Source: Calditrichota bacterium (GTDB taxonomy: Bacteria; Zhuqueibacterota; Zhuqueibacteria; Residuimicrobiales; Krinioviventaceae). From it: DNA of 5,811 nt. Shown here in pieces: positions 1-5,811 of the stretch (position 1 is the first letter of the stretch; each line of letters opens with the position of its first letter). The stretch covers positions 1-5,811 of the forward strand of contig RPQV01000243.1 of assembly GCA_003818595.1 (NCBI GenBank). Reading direction: 5' to 3'. Both the position numbers and the translations under genes were made by a program. The notes under the pieces were generated by a model. It saw only the letters and a list, made by a program, of their open reading frames with translations, had not been told where the DNA came from and made no database searches.

Positions 1-1
1 G

Positions 2-199
2 TTTTACAGCGGCAATTTTCTCGATGGTTCGCGCATCATTAAAAAAAATATCAAGTATTCCTTCCGCCATGGCTTGTGTATGGAAACGCATCATTTTCCT
101 GACTCACCCAATCATCCCGACTTTCCGACGGTGATCCTCAATCCGGGTGAGGAATACTCGTCAACAACGATTTATGCGTTCCGGACCACAGACCGGTGA
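2..199 (+). CDS. galM: Aldose 1-epimerase (galactose mutarotase), C-terminal fragment
   Basis: This is the 3' end of a gene that starts left of the window. The frame opening at base 2 reads 65 residues to a TGA at 197-199. The translation begins FYSGNFLDG and continues through RHGLCMETHHFPDSPNHPDF to PGEEYSSTTIYAF, which is the diagnostic C-terminal block of aldose 1-epimerases (family consensus resembles GxxLETQHFPDSPNxPxFPxxxLxPGExYxxxTxYxF). The Glu of METHH (codon 83-85) corresponds to the family's catalytic base. The enzyme interconverts alpha and beta anomers of aldoses such as galactose and glucose. Only the C-terminal part of the beta-sandwich is visible, so a signal peptide at the unseen N-terminus cannot be excluded. 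An A8 run at 41-48 lies inside the reading frame without breaking it. The stop codon lies 8 bases before the next gene, so the two are probably co-transcribed. Confidence 0.92.
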   Translation, partial: FYSGNFLDGSRIIKKNIKYSFRHGLCMETHHFPDSPNHPDFPTVILNPGEEYSSTTIYAFRTTDR

Positions 200-202
200 G
201 GA
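198..202 (+). promoter_or_regulatory. Ribosome binding site deciding the pncB start
   Basis: GAGGA at 198-202 sits five bases before ATG 208 and overlaps the galM stop codon (TGA 197-199). It supports ATG 208 as the start of pncB. The upstream in-frame GTG at 196 has the same GAGGA immediately behind it and no good Shine-Dalgarno ahead. The overlap also suggests that ribosomes finishing galM can reinitiate on pncB. Confidence 0.7.
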
Positions 203-207
203 ACCAT

Positions 208-1737
208 ATGTCATCTTCCCTCAGCGAAGGTATTTTATTCACGGATCAATATGAGCTCACCATGGCTCAATTGTATTTCAAAGTCGGGTTGCATGAAAAA
301 AAGGTGCAATTCGAGCATTATTTTCGTGAATATCCGGATTACGGCGCGCATCAAGCCGGATTCTGCATCAATGCGGGATTGGAATGGCTGTGTCGCTGGA
401 TGAGCAAGACCGCATTCAGTTCCAGAGAACTTGATTGTCTGCAAAGTCAGGTGGATCGGTGCGGCAATCCTGTTTTTCACGCTGACTTTATTGAATATCT
501 TAAATCGCATGCAGGTTTCGAATCTCTTTCGCTGCGCGGCATTCCGGAAGGTCGAGTCATTCATCCGATTGTCCCGATCAACATCGTTGAAGGTCCGGTG
601 GTCATGGCTCAAATATTGGAGACGGCTTTACTCAATAAATTGAATTATCAGATTCTCATTGCCACCAAAGCGGCGCGGATCAAAATGGCGGCGCAAAATC
701 GCCCGGTATTGGAATTCGGCATGCGTCGCGCGCACGACTTGGGCGCCAATGCCGGAGGAAGAGCGGCGCTCATCGGCGGCGCTGATTTCAGTTCCAATGT
801 CGGACTGTCGTATGAACAGGGCCTCGATCCCAAAGGCACTCATGCCCACAGTCTGGTGCAGCTCTTTTTGTCTTTGGGCTACAGTGAGCTCGATGCTTTT
901 CGCGCCTTTGCCGATTTGTATCCGGACAACTGTATTTTGCTGGTGGATACAGTGAATACGCTGGAGAGTGGTCTGCCCAACGCCATCAAGGTATTTGAAG
1001 AGCTAAAGCGTAAAGGTCATGAGCCTCTCGGCGTCCGTATCGATTCGGGCGACTTGGCCTTTTTGTGTTTAGAAACCGCAAAACAGCTTGATCGCGCCGG
1101 TTTCGAAAATGCGGCGATTGTGCTGTCAAACGATCTTGACGAGTTGACCATCTGGCAGATCATTACTCAGATCGGTCAGGAGTCGCGTCGAAATGGAATG
1201 GATGCGGATAAAATTGTCGGCAGGCTCATTTATGGCGTCGGAACGCGGTTGATCACCTCGGCCGGAGCGCCCGCTCTGGGAGGTGTCTATAAATTGACGG
1301 CGACTTTTGATCACGGCAAGTGGAAGCCGTCAATCAAGGTTTCGGAAACCCTGCAGAAAACGGCTAATCCGGGGAGGAAGCAGGCCGTGCGGCTCTACGA
1401 TCAGCGGGGTAAAGCCATTGTCGATATTGTGGGGGGGTATGATGAGAATCTCGAGCAGTTGGAGGAGTTCAATTGTTATCATCCGACTGATTTTTCCAAA
1501 AAGCGCACGTTGCACAAAGAACAAATTATTCAGAGTGAGCCACTGCTCGTTGACGTGATCAAAGAAGGCCGATGCCTGGTCGAGTTCCCATCATTGACCG
1601 AGATAAGGCAACAACGACAGCAGGACATCGACAAGTTGGATGAGGGCGTAAAGCGTCTTATTAATCCGCATATTTACCATGTTTCATTGACGGAAAAGTT
1701 GTATATTTTAAAAAAGAAAATGCTGGGTATGAATTAA
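208..1737 (+). CDS. pncB: Nicotinate phosphoribosyltransferase (NAPRTase)
   Basis: This 509-residue cytoplasmic enzyme makes nicotinate mononucleotide from nicotinate and PRPP, with ATP hydrolysis: the committing step of the Preiss-Handler NAD salvage route. Numbering from ATG 208, the N-terminus has the family signature FTDQYELTMAQLYF, followed by FEHYFREYPDYG and GFCINAGLEWL. EFGMRRAHD lies at 169-177. GTHAH lies at 210-214, where H214 aligns with the histidine that is autophosphorylated in characterised NAPRTases. RIDSGDLA at 277-284 and the block YGVGTRLITS...ALGGVYKL at 342-363 belong to the PRPP/phosphate-binding barrel. Length is normal for the longer bacterial NAPRTase subfamily, and no key motif is missing. 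ATG 208 is preferred over GTG 196 because GAGGA lies just ahead of it. The gene is 8 bases behind galM and about 30 bases ahead of the nicotinamidase-like gene, which supplies its substrate. A G7 run at 1431-1437 encodes V-G-G and leaves the frame intact. Confidence 0.95.
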   Translation: MSSSLSEGILFTDQYELTMAQLYFKVGLHEKKVQFEHYFREYPDYGAHQAGFCINAGLEWLCRWMSKTAFSSRELDCLQSQVDRCGNPVFHADFIEYLKSHAGFESLSLRGIPEGRVIHPIVPINIVEGPVVMAQILETALLNKLNYQILIATKAARIKMAAQNRPVLEFGMRRAHDLGANAGGRAALIGGADFSSNVGLSYEQGLDPKGTHAHSLVQLFLSLGYSELDAFRAFADLYPDNCILLVDTVNTLESGLPNAIKVFEELKRKGHEPLGVRIDSGDLAFLCLETAKQLDRAGFENAAIVLSNDLDELTIWQIITQIGQESRRNGMDADKIVGRLIYGVGTRLITSAGAPALGGVYKLTATFDHGKWKPSIKVSETLQKTANPGRKQAVRLYDQRGKAIVDIVGGYDENLEQLEEFNCYHPTDFSKKRTLHKEQIIQSEPLLVDVIKEGRCLVEFPSLTEIRQQRQQDIDKLDEGVKRLINPHIYHVSLTEKLYILKKKMLGMN

Positions 1738-1761
1738 CCCAATTCAATAGTTGTTTGTTTT

Positions 1762-1766
1762 GAGGT
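1762..1766 (+). promoter_or_regulatory. Ribosome binding site for pncA, favouring the second ATG
   Basis: GAGGT at 1762-1766 lies three bases before ATG 1770 and six bases before the adjacent in-frame ATG 1773. The six-base gap is the more usual spacing, so 1773 is the better start. The choice changes the protein by only one methionine. The rest of the 1738-1769 gap shows no hairpin or T-tract, so read-through from pncB is expected. Confidence 0.55.
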
Positions 1767-1772
1767 CACATG

Positions 1773-2396
1773 ATGTCTATTCCAACATTGCCTTCAGGCA
1801 TGATCCAAATTCCAGAGATTTCGGCAAAATCAACGATCGTCCTGGATCGTGTGCGAACGGCTCTCTTGATTACCGATATGCAAAATGATTTCGTGCGTCC
1901 TGAAGGACGACTCTGCGTTCCGACTGCTTTGGCAACGGTCAATCCCATCAAAGGATTGCTCGACAAGGCGAGAGCCGCCGGCGTGCGCACCGTTTTTGTT
2001 CAGGACACGCATTTGAGGCCGGATAAAGAGACGGCTATTTGGCCGGAGCACTGCGTCAAGGACACGTGGGGATGGCAGTTTGTTGATGAATTGCTGCCTC
2101 TGGCTCATGAACTGGTGCTGCAGAAAAGCCGCTATGATGCTTTTTATGGCACCTCACTCGATCATTATTTAAAGACTGTCTGGGAGATCTCCACCTTGAT
2201 TGTCGTCGGCACCGTTTCCAATATCTGTGTCCTGCACACCGTGGGGTCCGCCAATTTGCGATGGCTGAAAGTGGTGGTTCCAGCGGATGGAATTTCAGCG
2301 CTGTCATCCTTTGACCAGGCGCTGACTCTCCATCAGATCGCTCATCTTTACTACGGCGACGTCTTGGAATCCTGCGACGGAATCACCTTTCAATGA
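1773..2396 (+). CDS. pncA: Nicotinamidase-type cysteine hydrolase (isochorismatase fold)
   Basis: This 207-residue protein of the isochorismatase-like superfamily most likely deamidates nicotinamide to nicotinate and ammonia in the cytoplasm. The catalytic triad is visible (numbering from ATG 1773): D35 in ITDMQNDF, K118 in LQKSRYDAFYGTSLD, and C152 in VVGTVSNICVLHTV. The metal site typical of nicotinamidases, and absent from plain isochorismatases, is also present: D78 and H80 in QDTH, and H93 in IWPEHCVKDTWG. About 30 residues precede the first core strand (TALLITDMQ), somewhat more than in minimal nicotinamidases. The position directly behind pncB supports the assignment, because the two enzymes are consecutive in NAD salvage. 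The superfamily also includes ureidoacrylate and other amidohydrolases, so the exact substrate is an inference from the metal ligands and the neighbour. The stop codon overlaps the nagZ start by ATGA. Confidence 0.85.
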   Translation: MSIPTLPSGMIQIPEISAKSTIVLDRVRTALLITDMQNDFVRPEGRLCVPTALATVNPIKGLLDKARAAGVRTVFVQDTHLRPDKETAIWPEHCVKDTWGWQFVDELLPLAHELVLQKSRYDAFYGTSLDHYLKTVWEISTLIVVGTVSNICVLHTVGSANLRWLKVVVPADGISALSSFDQALTLHQIAHLYYGDVLESCDGITFQ

Positions 2397-3460
2397 GTTC
2401 TCATTCAGGTTTGCCTGCATCAGTCGGGCTTGATGAGCAGATTGGACAGATGCTCATCATCGGCTTTCGTGGTTGTGCGGAAAACGAGCTGGCCGCTATT
2501 TTACATGACATTCGAACGCTTCATGTGGGAGGTGTGGTTCTCTTTGATCGCGATGTGCCCGGCAACTCCTGGCGCCGGAATATCGAATCCCCGGAGCAAC
2601 TGGCTCGATTGAGCCGCGTGCTGCAAAACGAAGCGAAATTTCCGCTTCTCATCGCTGTTGATCAGGAAGGAGGCCGCGTCGCCCGTTTATCACCCCGTAA
2701 TGGATTTCCGTCTTTTCCTTCTCATCAGCAGCTGGGAGAGGAAAATCAATTGGCATTCACCCATAAAACCGCGTCTGATCTGGCGGCGCTGCTGGCGCAG
2801 GCCGGGATTAATTGGAATTTTGCTCCCTGTGTCGATATTCATGTCCCCCAAAATCCGGTGATCGGAAGCAGGGGACGCAGTTTTACGCATGATCCAGCGT
2901 TGATCGCGGCGCATGCCGGGGAATTCATCACCGCCCATCAGCGCATGGGAGTTTTATGCGCAGTTAAACATTTTCCCGGTCACGGCAGCTCTCGCGATGA
3001 TTCTCATTTGGGAATGGTCGATGTGACCGATTGTTGGCAGGCTGAAGAATTGCTGCCTTTTCGATTTTTGATTGAACGACATCTGGTCGATGCCGTGATG
3101 AGTGCTCATGTCATGAATCATCATTGGGATTCCTACGCGCCCGCAACACTCTCAGCGCATGTCATCAGCGGCATCCTGCGCCGAGACTTGGATTTTGCGG
3201 GAGTTGCGATCACGGATGATCTGCAAATGGGCGCGATTGTGCAGCACTTTGGTTTCGAGGTGATCATTGAAAAAGCCATAACTGCGGGCAATGATCTTTT
3301 ATTGTTCGGCAACAATGGCGGACAATATGAACCTGACATTGCCTCTCGAGCGATAGAAACCATACGCAAGTTGGTGACAACCGGCAGAATAACCGGGGAA
3401 CGGATCCATCAATCATTTGAACGAATCCAAAAAATGAAACAGAAATGGTTGAAGAGATAA
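2393..3460 (+). CDS. nagZ: Beta-N-acetylhexosaminidase, glycoside hydrolase family 3 (NagZ type)
   Basis: This 355-residue GH3 enzyme is expected to remove non-reducing GlcNAc from anhydro-muropeptides during peptidoglycan recycling. The N-terminal half has IGQMLIIGFRG, GGVVLFDRD and the substrate-loop motif DQEGGRVARL at 90-99. KHFPGHG occupies 192-198, followed by DDSH at 202-205, whose D203 and H205 form the Asp-x-His dyad that acts as general acid/base in NagZ enzymes. ITDDLQMGAI follows, with D275 as the predicted nucleophile. Length matches single-domain NagZ proteins. There is no C-terminal GH3 domain as in beta-glucosidases, and no signal peptide or lipobox, which points to the cytoplasm. 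The start overlaps the pncA stop (ATGA at 2393-2396), with only a weak CGGAA about ten bases upstream, so translation is probably coupled to pncA. No other recycling gene (ampG, amiD, anmK, murQ, nagA) is visible here. Confidence 0.92.
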   Translation: MSSHSGLPASVGLDEQIGQMLIIGFRGCAENELAAILHDIRTLHVGGVVLFDRDVPGNSWRRNIESPEQLARLSRVLQNEAKFPLLIAVDQEGGRVARLSPRNGFPSFPSHQQLGEENQLAFTHKTASDLAALLAQAGINWNFAPCVDIHVPQNPVIGSRGRSFTHDPALIAAHAGEFITAHQRMGVLCAVKHFPGHGSSRDDSHLGMVDVTDCWQAEELLPFRFLIERHLVDAVMSAHVMNHHWDSYAPATLSAHVISGILRRDLDFAGVAITDDLQMGAIVQHFGFEVIIEKAITAGNDLLLFGNNGGQYEPDIASRAIETIRKLVTTGRITGERIHQSFERIQKMKQKWLKR

Positions 3461-3522
3461 TATTTTACTTGTTGTGGGTGAACAATTTATTAAATTAAAT
3501 AGTTAAGCGTTTTTGTCGTCAA
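3461..3522 (+). promoter_or_regulatory. AT-rich gap with palindrome; possible promoter for the MBL-cstA pair
   Basis: This 62-base gap is about 26 percent G+C, much lower than the flanking genes. It holds a perfect 13-base palindrome at 3484-3496 (AATTTA, one central T, TAAATT). A weak sigma70-like pair can be proposed: TTGTTG at 3469-3474 and TAAATT at 3491-3496, separated by 16 bases. Neither hexamer is a good match, and AT-rich DNA produces such patterns by chance. There is no GC-rich stem with a T-tract, so I do not call a terminator for nagZ. This is the longest untranslated stretch in the window and the most likely place for a new transcript start. Confidence 0.25.
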
Positions 3523-4257
3523 GTGAAGGCTCAGAAAAGATGGCATCTTATGTCCGGTCATGATTCACAATCAGTCCTTTCCATTCGTTTGGGCTCATCT
3601 TTGTGTTATTTTTTGCCGACCAAGACAGGAGCGGTGCTGATTGACGCGGGGAATGCCGGGCGCGTTGATCATCTGAGCAGTGTGCTTTTGGCGCATGAAC
3701 ACGAACTCCAGAGGATATCACTCATCATATTAACCCATACGCATCATGATCATGTCGGTTCTCTCGCTGAATTAAAGCTGCGCACCGGCGCTAAAGTGAT
3801 GGTTCATGCTGCTGAAGCCGAATATTTGATCCAGGGACATACCCCGTTGCCGCACGGCACCTCTCCCTGGACGCATTTGGTGGTGCAGACCGGCAAGGTG
3901 ATCGGATTCGGCAAATATGAAGCGGTGCAGCCGGATATTTTAGTGACCGAGGACATGGAGTTGCACGATTACGGCGTCGCCGGTCGTATTCTGACCACGC
4001 CGGGACACACCATGGGTTCTATCAGTGTGATCGTGGGTAAAAAGGCATTTGTCGGTGATACACTCTTCGGCATCAACAAGGATACGGTTTTTCCTCCTTT
4101 TGTGACCAATGCTGAAGACCTCATACAGAGTTGGAACCGACTGCTGGATACCGATTGCCTGACATTTTATCCAGGACATGGTAAAGCCATTGATCGCTGG
4201 CGTTTTGAACACAGTTTTGAAAAACTTCGCGGGCAAAGATACAGGAAAAGTCAATGA
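3523..4257 (+). CDS. Metallo-beta-lactamase-fold hydrolase, substrate unknown
   Basis: This soluble MBL-fold protein of up to 244 residues carries the complete binuclear metal site (numbering from GTG 3523): the HxHxDH motif in THTHHDH at 71-77 (H72, H74, D76, H77), H162 in TPGHTMGS, D179 in VGDTLFG and H219 in YPGHG. The pattern resembles the glyoxalase II-like and general MBL hydrolase branch. Nothing in it identifies the substrate, and it lacks the extra domains of RNase J, flavodiiron proteins or persulfide dioxygenase fusions. No signal peptide is seen, so it is probably cytoplasmic. The start is uncertain: GTG 3523 gives the longest frame but has no Shine-Dalgarno, whereas ATG 3550 lies six bases after a weak AGATGG and gives 235 residues beginning shortly before the first beta strand. 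ATG 3550 is at least as likely. The stop overlaps the cstA start by ATGA, so the two proteins are probably made together. Confidence 0.88.
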   Translation: MKAQKRWHLMSGHDSQSVLSIRLGSSLCYFLPTKTGAVLIDAGNAGRVDHLSSVLLAHEHELQRISLIILTHTHHDHVGSLAELKLRTGAKVMVHAAEAEYLIQGHTPLPHGTSPWTHLVVQTGKVIGFGKYEAVQPDILVTEDMELHDYGVAGRILTTPGHTMGSISVIVGKKAFVGDTLFGINKDTVFPPFVTNAEDLIQSWNRLLDTDCLTFYPGHGKAIDRWRFEHSFEKLRGQRYRKSQ

Positions 4258-5666
4258 TTTTCTTTTTAGTTTGTGCGTTGGCACTTGTTCTGGGATATGG
4301 CCTCTACGGCGTCCTCGTCGAGCGTATTTTCCGAATTGATGTTAACCGTCCCACACCGGCAATCACCCAGGCTGATGCAGTGGATTATGTGAAATTGCCG
4401 TTATGGAAAACCTTTCTCATACAGCTGCTGGATATCGCCGGAATCGGACCCATCTTTGGGCCGCTTATGGCGGCGCTTTATGGACCGCAGGCATTGCTTT
4501 GGATCGTGTTGGGTTCGATATTCGCCGGCGGCGTGCATGATTTTTTCAGCGGTATGATGTCGGTTCGATTCAGCGGCGAGAATTTGCCCACATTGGTCGG
4601 ACGAACAATCGGCAGACAGATGCGGGTGGTGATGCTTTTTTTCTCGTTGCTGTTGCTTCTGTTGGTCGGCGTTGTCTTTGTCACCAGTCCGGCGGCGATG
4701 CTCTCCACCCTCATGGGCGTCCCCATTCAATACTTTATCATATCGATCTTTATCTATTATTTCCTGGCGACAATCTTGCCCATCGATAAAATCATCGGCA
4801 GACTCTATCCGATCTTTGGTCTGCTGTTGTTGTTCATGAGCGGCGGAATATTGATCGCCATGATGTCCAATGGTCATGAGTTGCTGCCGCATTTGAATTT
4901 TGCGCAAACTCATCCCGAGAATCTGCCGCTTTGGCCATTGATGTTCATCACATTATCCTGCGGCGCCATCAGCGGTTTTCATTCGACACAATCGCCGTTG
5001 ATGAGTCGTTGCCTGGACAATGAAAAGCATGGCCGTCTGGTTTTTTACGGCGCCATGATCGCTGAAGGACTCATTGCCTTGATCTGGGCGTCTGCCGGCT
5101 TGTCACTTTATGAACCGGCAGAACTCGCCGCCAAAATCAATCAGGGCACGGCATCGGTTGTTGTGAATGAAACATGCCGCAACTTATTGGGCCGTTTTGG
5201 CGGTTTTATCGCGGTACTGGGTGTGGTGGTTCTGCCGATCACCAGTGGCGACACCGCATTCCGGAGCGCCCGTCTGATTATCTCCGAGTTTATTCATTTG
5301 CCCCAAAAATCAATCCTGAAACGATTGATCATCTCCGTTCCTCTGTTCCTCATCGGCATCGTTTTGACGCGCATCGATTTTAGTGTGATTTGGCGATATT
5401 TCGGTTGGAGCAATCAAACGCTGGCGGCATTGGTGCTGTGGAGTTCCGCAGTTTTTCTGGTACAGCAGAACAAACCGCATTGGATCGCTTCTGTGCCGGC
5501 GGCTTTTGTGACGGCTGTGGTTGTTACCTTCATCAGCTATGCTAAAATCGGTTTTGGGTTGCCTTATCAATTCTCGGTCATCTTCGGGTTCGGAATCACG
5601 CTATTCTTGTTCATTGCCTTTGCCTCCTTTGCCCATATGAAAAGAAAACCGGCGATGAGGCCATAA
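4254..5666 (+). CDS. cstA: CstA-family carbon starvation transporter, short form
   Basis: This 470-residue integral membrane protein belongs to the CstA family, whose characterised members take up peptides or pyruvate under nutrient limitation. After an N-terminal membrane helix (residues 1-22), it has the family blocks RPTPA at 32-36, DYV at 44-46, IAGIGPIFGP at 61-70, and FAGGVHDFFSGMMSVR at 90-105. Further on come CGAISGFHSTQSPLMSRC from 236, EGLIALIWA, and SGDTAFRSARLII from 331. Roughly a dozen hydrophobic segments are spread along the chain, and the tail is basic (MKRKPAMRP). E. coli CstA has about 700 residues, so this is the compact form, which lacks much of the C-terminal part. AGGA at 4243-4246 lies seven bases before ATG 4254, and the start overlaps the MBL gene's stop by four bases. 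The transported substrate cannot be read from the sequence. Confidence 0.9.
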   Translation: MIFFLVCALALVLGYGLYGVLVERIFRIDVNRPTPAITQADAVDYVKLPLWKTFLIQLLDIAGIGPIFGPLMAALYGPQALLWIVLGSIFAGGVHDFFSGMMSVRFSGENLPTLVGRTIGRQMRVVMLFFSLLLLLLVGVVFVTSPAAMLSTLMGVPIQYFIISIFIYYFLATILPIDKIIGRLYPIFGLLLLFMSGGILIAMMSNGHELLPHLNFAQTHPENLPLWPLMFITLSCGAISGFHSTQSPLMSRCLDNEKHGRLVFYGAMIAEGLIALIWASAGLSLYEPAELAAKINQGTASVVVNETCRNLLGRFGGFIAVLGVVVLPITSGDTAFRSARLIISEFIHLPQKSILKRLIISVPLFLIGIVLTRIDFSVIWRYFGWSNQTLAALVLWSSAVFLVQQNKPHWIASVPAAFVTAVVVTFISYAKIGFGLPYQFSVIFGFGITLFLFIAFASFAHMKRKPAMRP

Positions 5667-5727
5667 GGGTGATCTCGGCATTTTGTACTTTACCTTTACA
5701 TTATTTACATGGGACAGCTTTTCGATC
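5667..5727 (+). other. Short gap between cstA and the next gene
   Basis: This 61-base gap contains a pyrimidine-rich AT stretch (5680-5706) with TTTACA at 5695-5700 resembling a -35 hexamer, but no -10 hexamer lies at a usual distance. No stem-loop followed by a T-tract is present, so no terminator is called. A GGGA at 5711-5714 is 13 bases ahead of ATG 5728, which is too far to be a confident Shine-Dalgarno. Confidence 0.3.
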
Positions 5728-5811
5728 ATGCACAATTTTATGACGATTCTGTTTACGCTCCTTTTGACAATCCTCGTTCCATCGGCTTTTGCGCAACAAT
5801 CTCCTTATAAA
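5728..5811 (+). CDS. Start of an exported protein gene (signal peptide only, cut by window edge)
   Basis: The frame from ATG 5728 stays open to the last base and gives 28 residues. They form a recognisable Sec signal peptide: a short polar start (MHNFMT), a hydrophobic core (ILFTLLLTILVPS) and a signal peptidase I site after AFA, so the mature protein would begin QQSPYK. The n-region lacks a Lys or Arg, which is slightly unusual; its only potentially charged residue is a histidine. An alternative in-frame ATG at 5740 would give an even shorter leader. The ribosome binding site is poor. No domain can be seen, so no function is proposed beyond export across the cytoplasmic membrane. Confidence 0.6.
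   Translation, partial: MHNFMTILFTLLLTILVPSAFAQQSPYK

Noticed and set aside
41..48. A8 run in galM as a possible slippage site
   Set aside because: The frame is intact and the downstream epimerase motif is complete. The run simply encodes a lysine-rich segment.
235..612. 125-residue minus-strand frame inside pncB
   Set aside because: It is antisense to the conserved N-terminal NAPRTase blocks, shows no family motif and has no supporting ribosome binding site.
659..955. 98-residue plus-strand frame within pncB
   Set aside because: It is an out-of-frame shadow of the region encoding EFGMRRAHD and GTHAH. Its translation is compositionally odd and matches no family I recognise.
1431..1437. G7 homopolymer in pncB as a possible phase-variation or frameshift site
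   Set aside because: The reading frame continues intact through family-consistent sequence on both sides, and seven bases is short for a phase-variable tract. It is at most a site to check for sequencing error.
3461..3490. TTGTT...AACAA as a terminator hairpin after nagZ
   Set aside because: It has only five A/T-dominated pairs, mismatches immediately outside, and no following T-tract, so the hairpin would be too weak.
4401..4913. 170-residue open frame on the minus strand inside cstA
   Set aside because: It lies fully antisense to well-conserved CstA motifs. Its translation is rich in H, Q, K and D, as expected from the complement of hydrophobic codons, and it has no recognisable domain.
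5640..5727. Intrinsic terminator after cstA
   Set aside because: I found no GC-rich inverted repeat followed by T residues. The short GAG/CTC matches around the stop codon are too small to count.
1..5811. A mobile, defence or otherwise undescribed system
   Set aside because: All complete genes match known metabolic or transport families. There are no terminal repeats, recombinases or toxin-antitoxin-like small gene pairs, and no abrupt composition change beyond one short AT-rich gap.

Overview
The window is a compact, all plus-strand run of bacterial genes with nothing that marks it as a mobile or defence region. I see no transposase, integrase, tRNA, rRNA, CRISPR array or long repeat. Every intergenic gap is 62 bases or shorter, and base composition is balanced except for one AT-rich gap at 3461-3522. 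A cytoplasmic NagZ-type hexosaminidase suggests cell-wall recycling, and therefore probably a Gram-negative-type bacterium. The source cannot be placed reliably. An anaerobic or environmental lineage of the Bacteroidota/Calditrichota/KSB1 kind would fit the short CstA and the NAPRTase/cysteine-hydrolase pair, but that is a low-confidence guess.

Layout, left to right: the C-terminal 65 residues of an aldose 1-epimerase (galM, 2-199); nicotinate phosphoribosyltransferase (pncB, 208-1737); a nicotinamidase-type cysteine hydrolase (pncA, 1773-2396); a family GH3 beta-N-acetylhexosaminidase (nagZ, 2393-3460); a 62-base AT-rich gap; a metallo-beta-lactamase-fold hydrolase of unknown substrate (3523-4257); a short CstA-family transporter (4254-5666); and the first 28 codons of a gene with a clear signal peptide (5728-5811).

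The first four genes look like one transcription unit: galM and pncB are 8 bases apart, pncB and pncA about 30 bases apart, and pncA and nagZ overlap by ATGA. PncA (nicotinamide to nicotinate) and PncB (nicotinate plus PRPP to nicotinate mononucleotide) are consecutive steps of deamidating NAD salvage. NagZ removes GlcNAc from wall turnover fragments and GalM interconverts sugar anomers, so the unit reads as a general salvage operon. The MBL hydrolase and CstA also overlap by ATGA and form a second coupled pair, perhaps with their own promoter in the AT-rich gap. CstA relatives import peptides or pyruvate. The link between the two units is inferred from gene order only.

I did not find a convincing previously undescribed system. 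The two points most worth following are the tight coupling of NAD salvage to nagZ and the translationally coupled MBL hydrolase/CstA pair.
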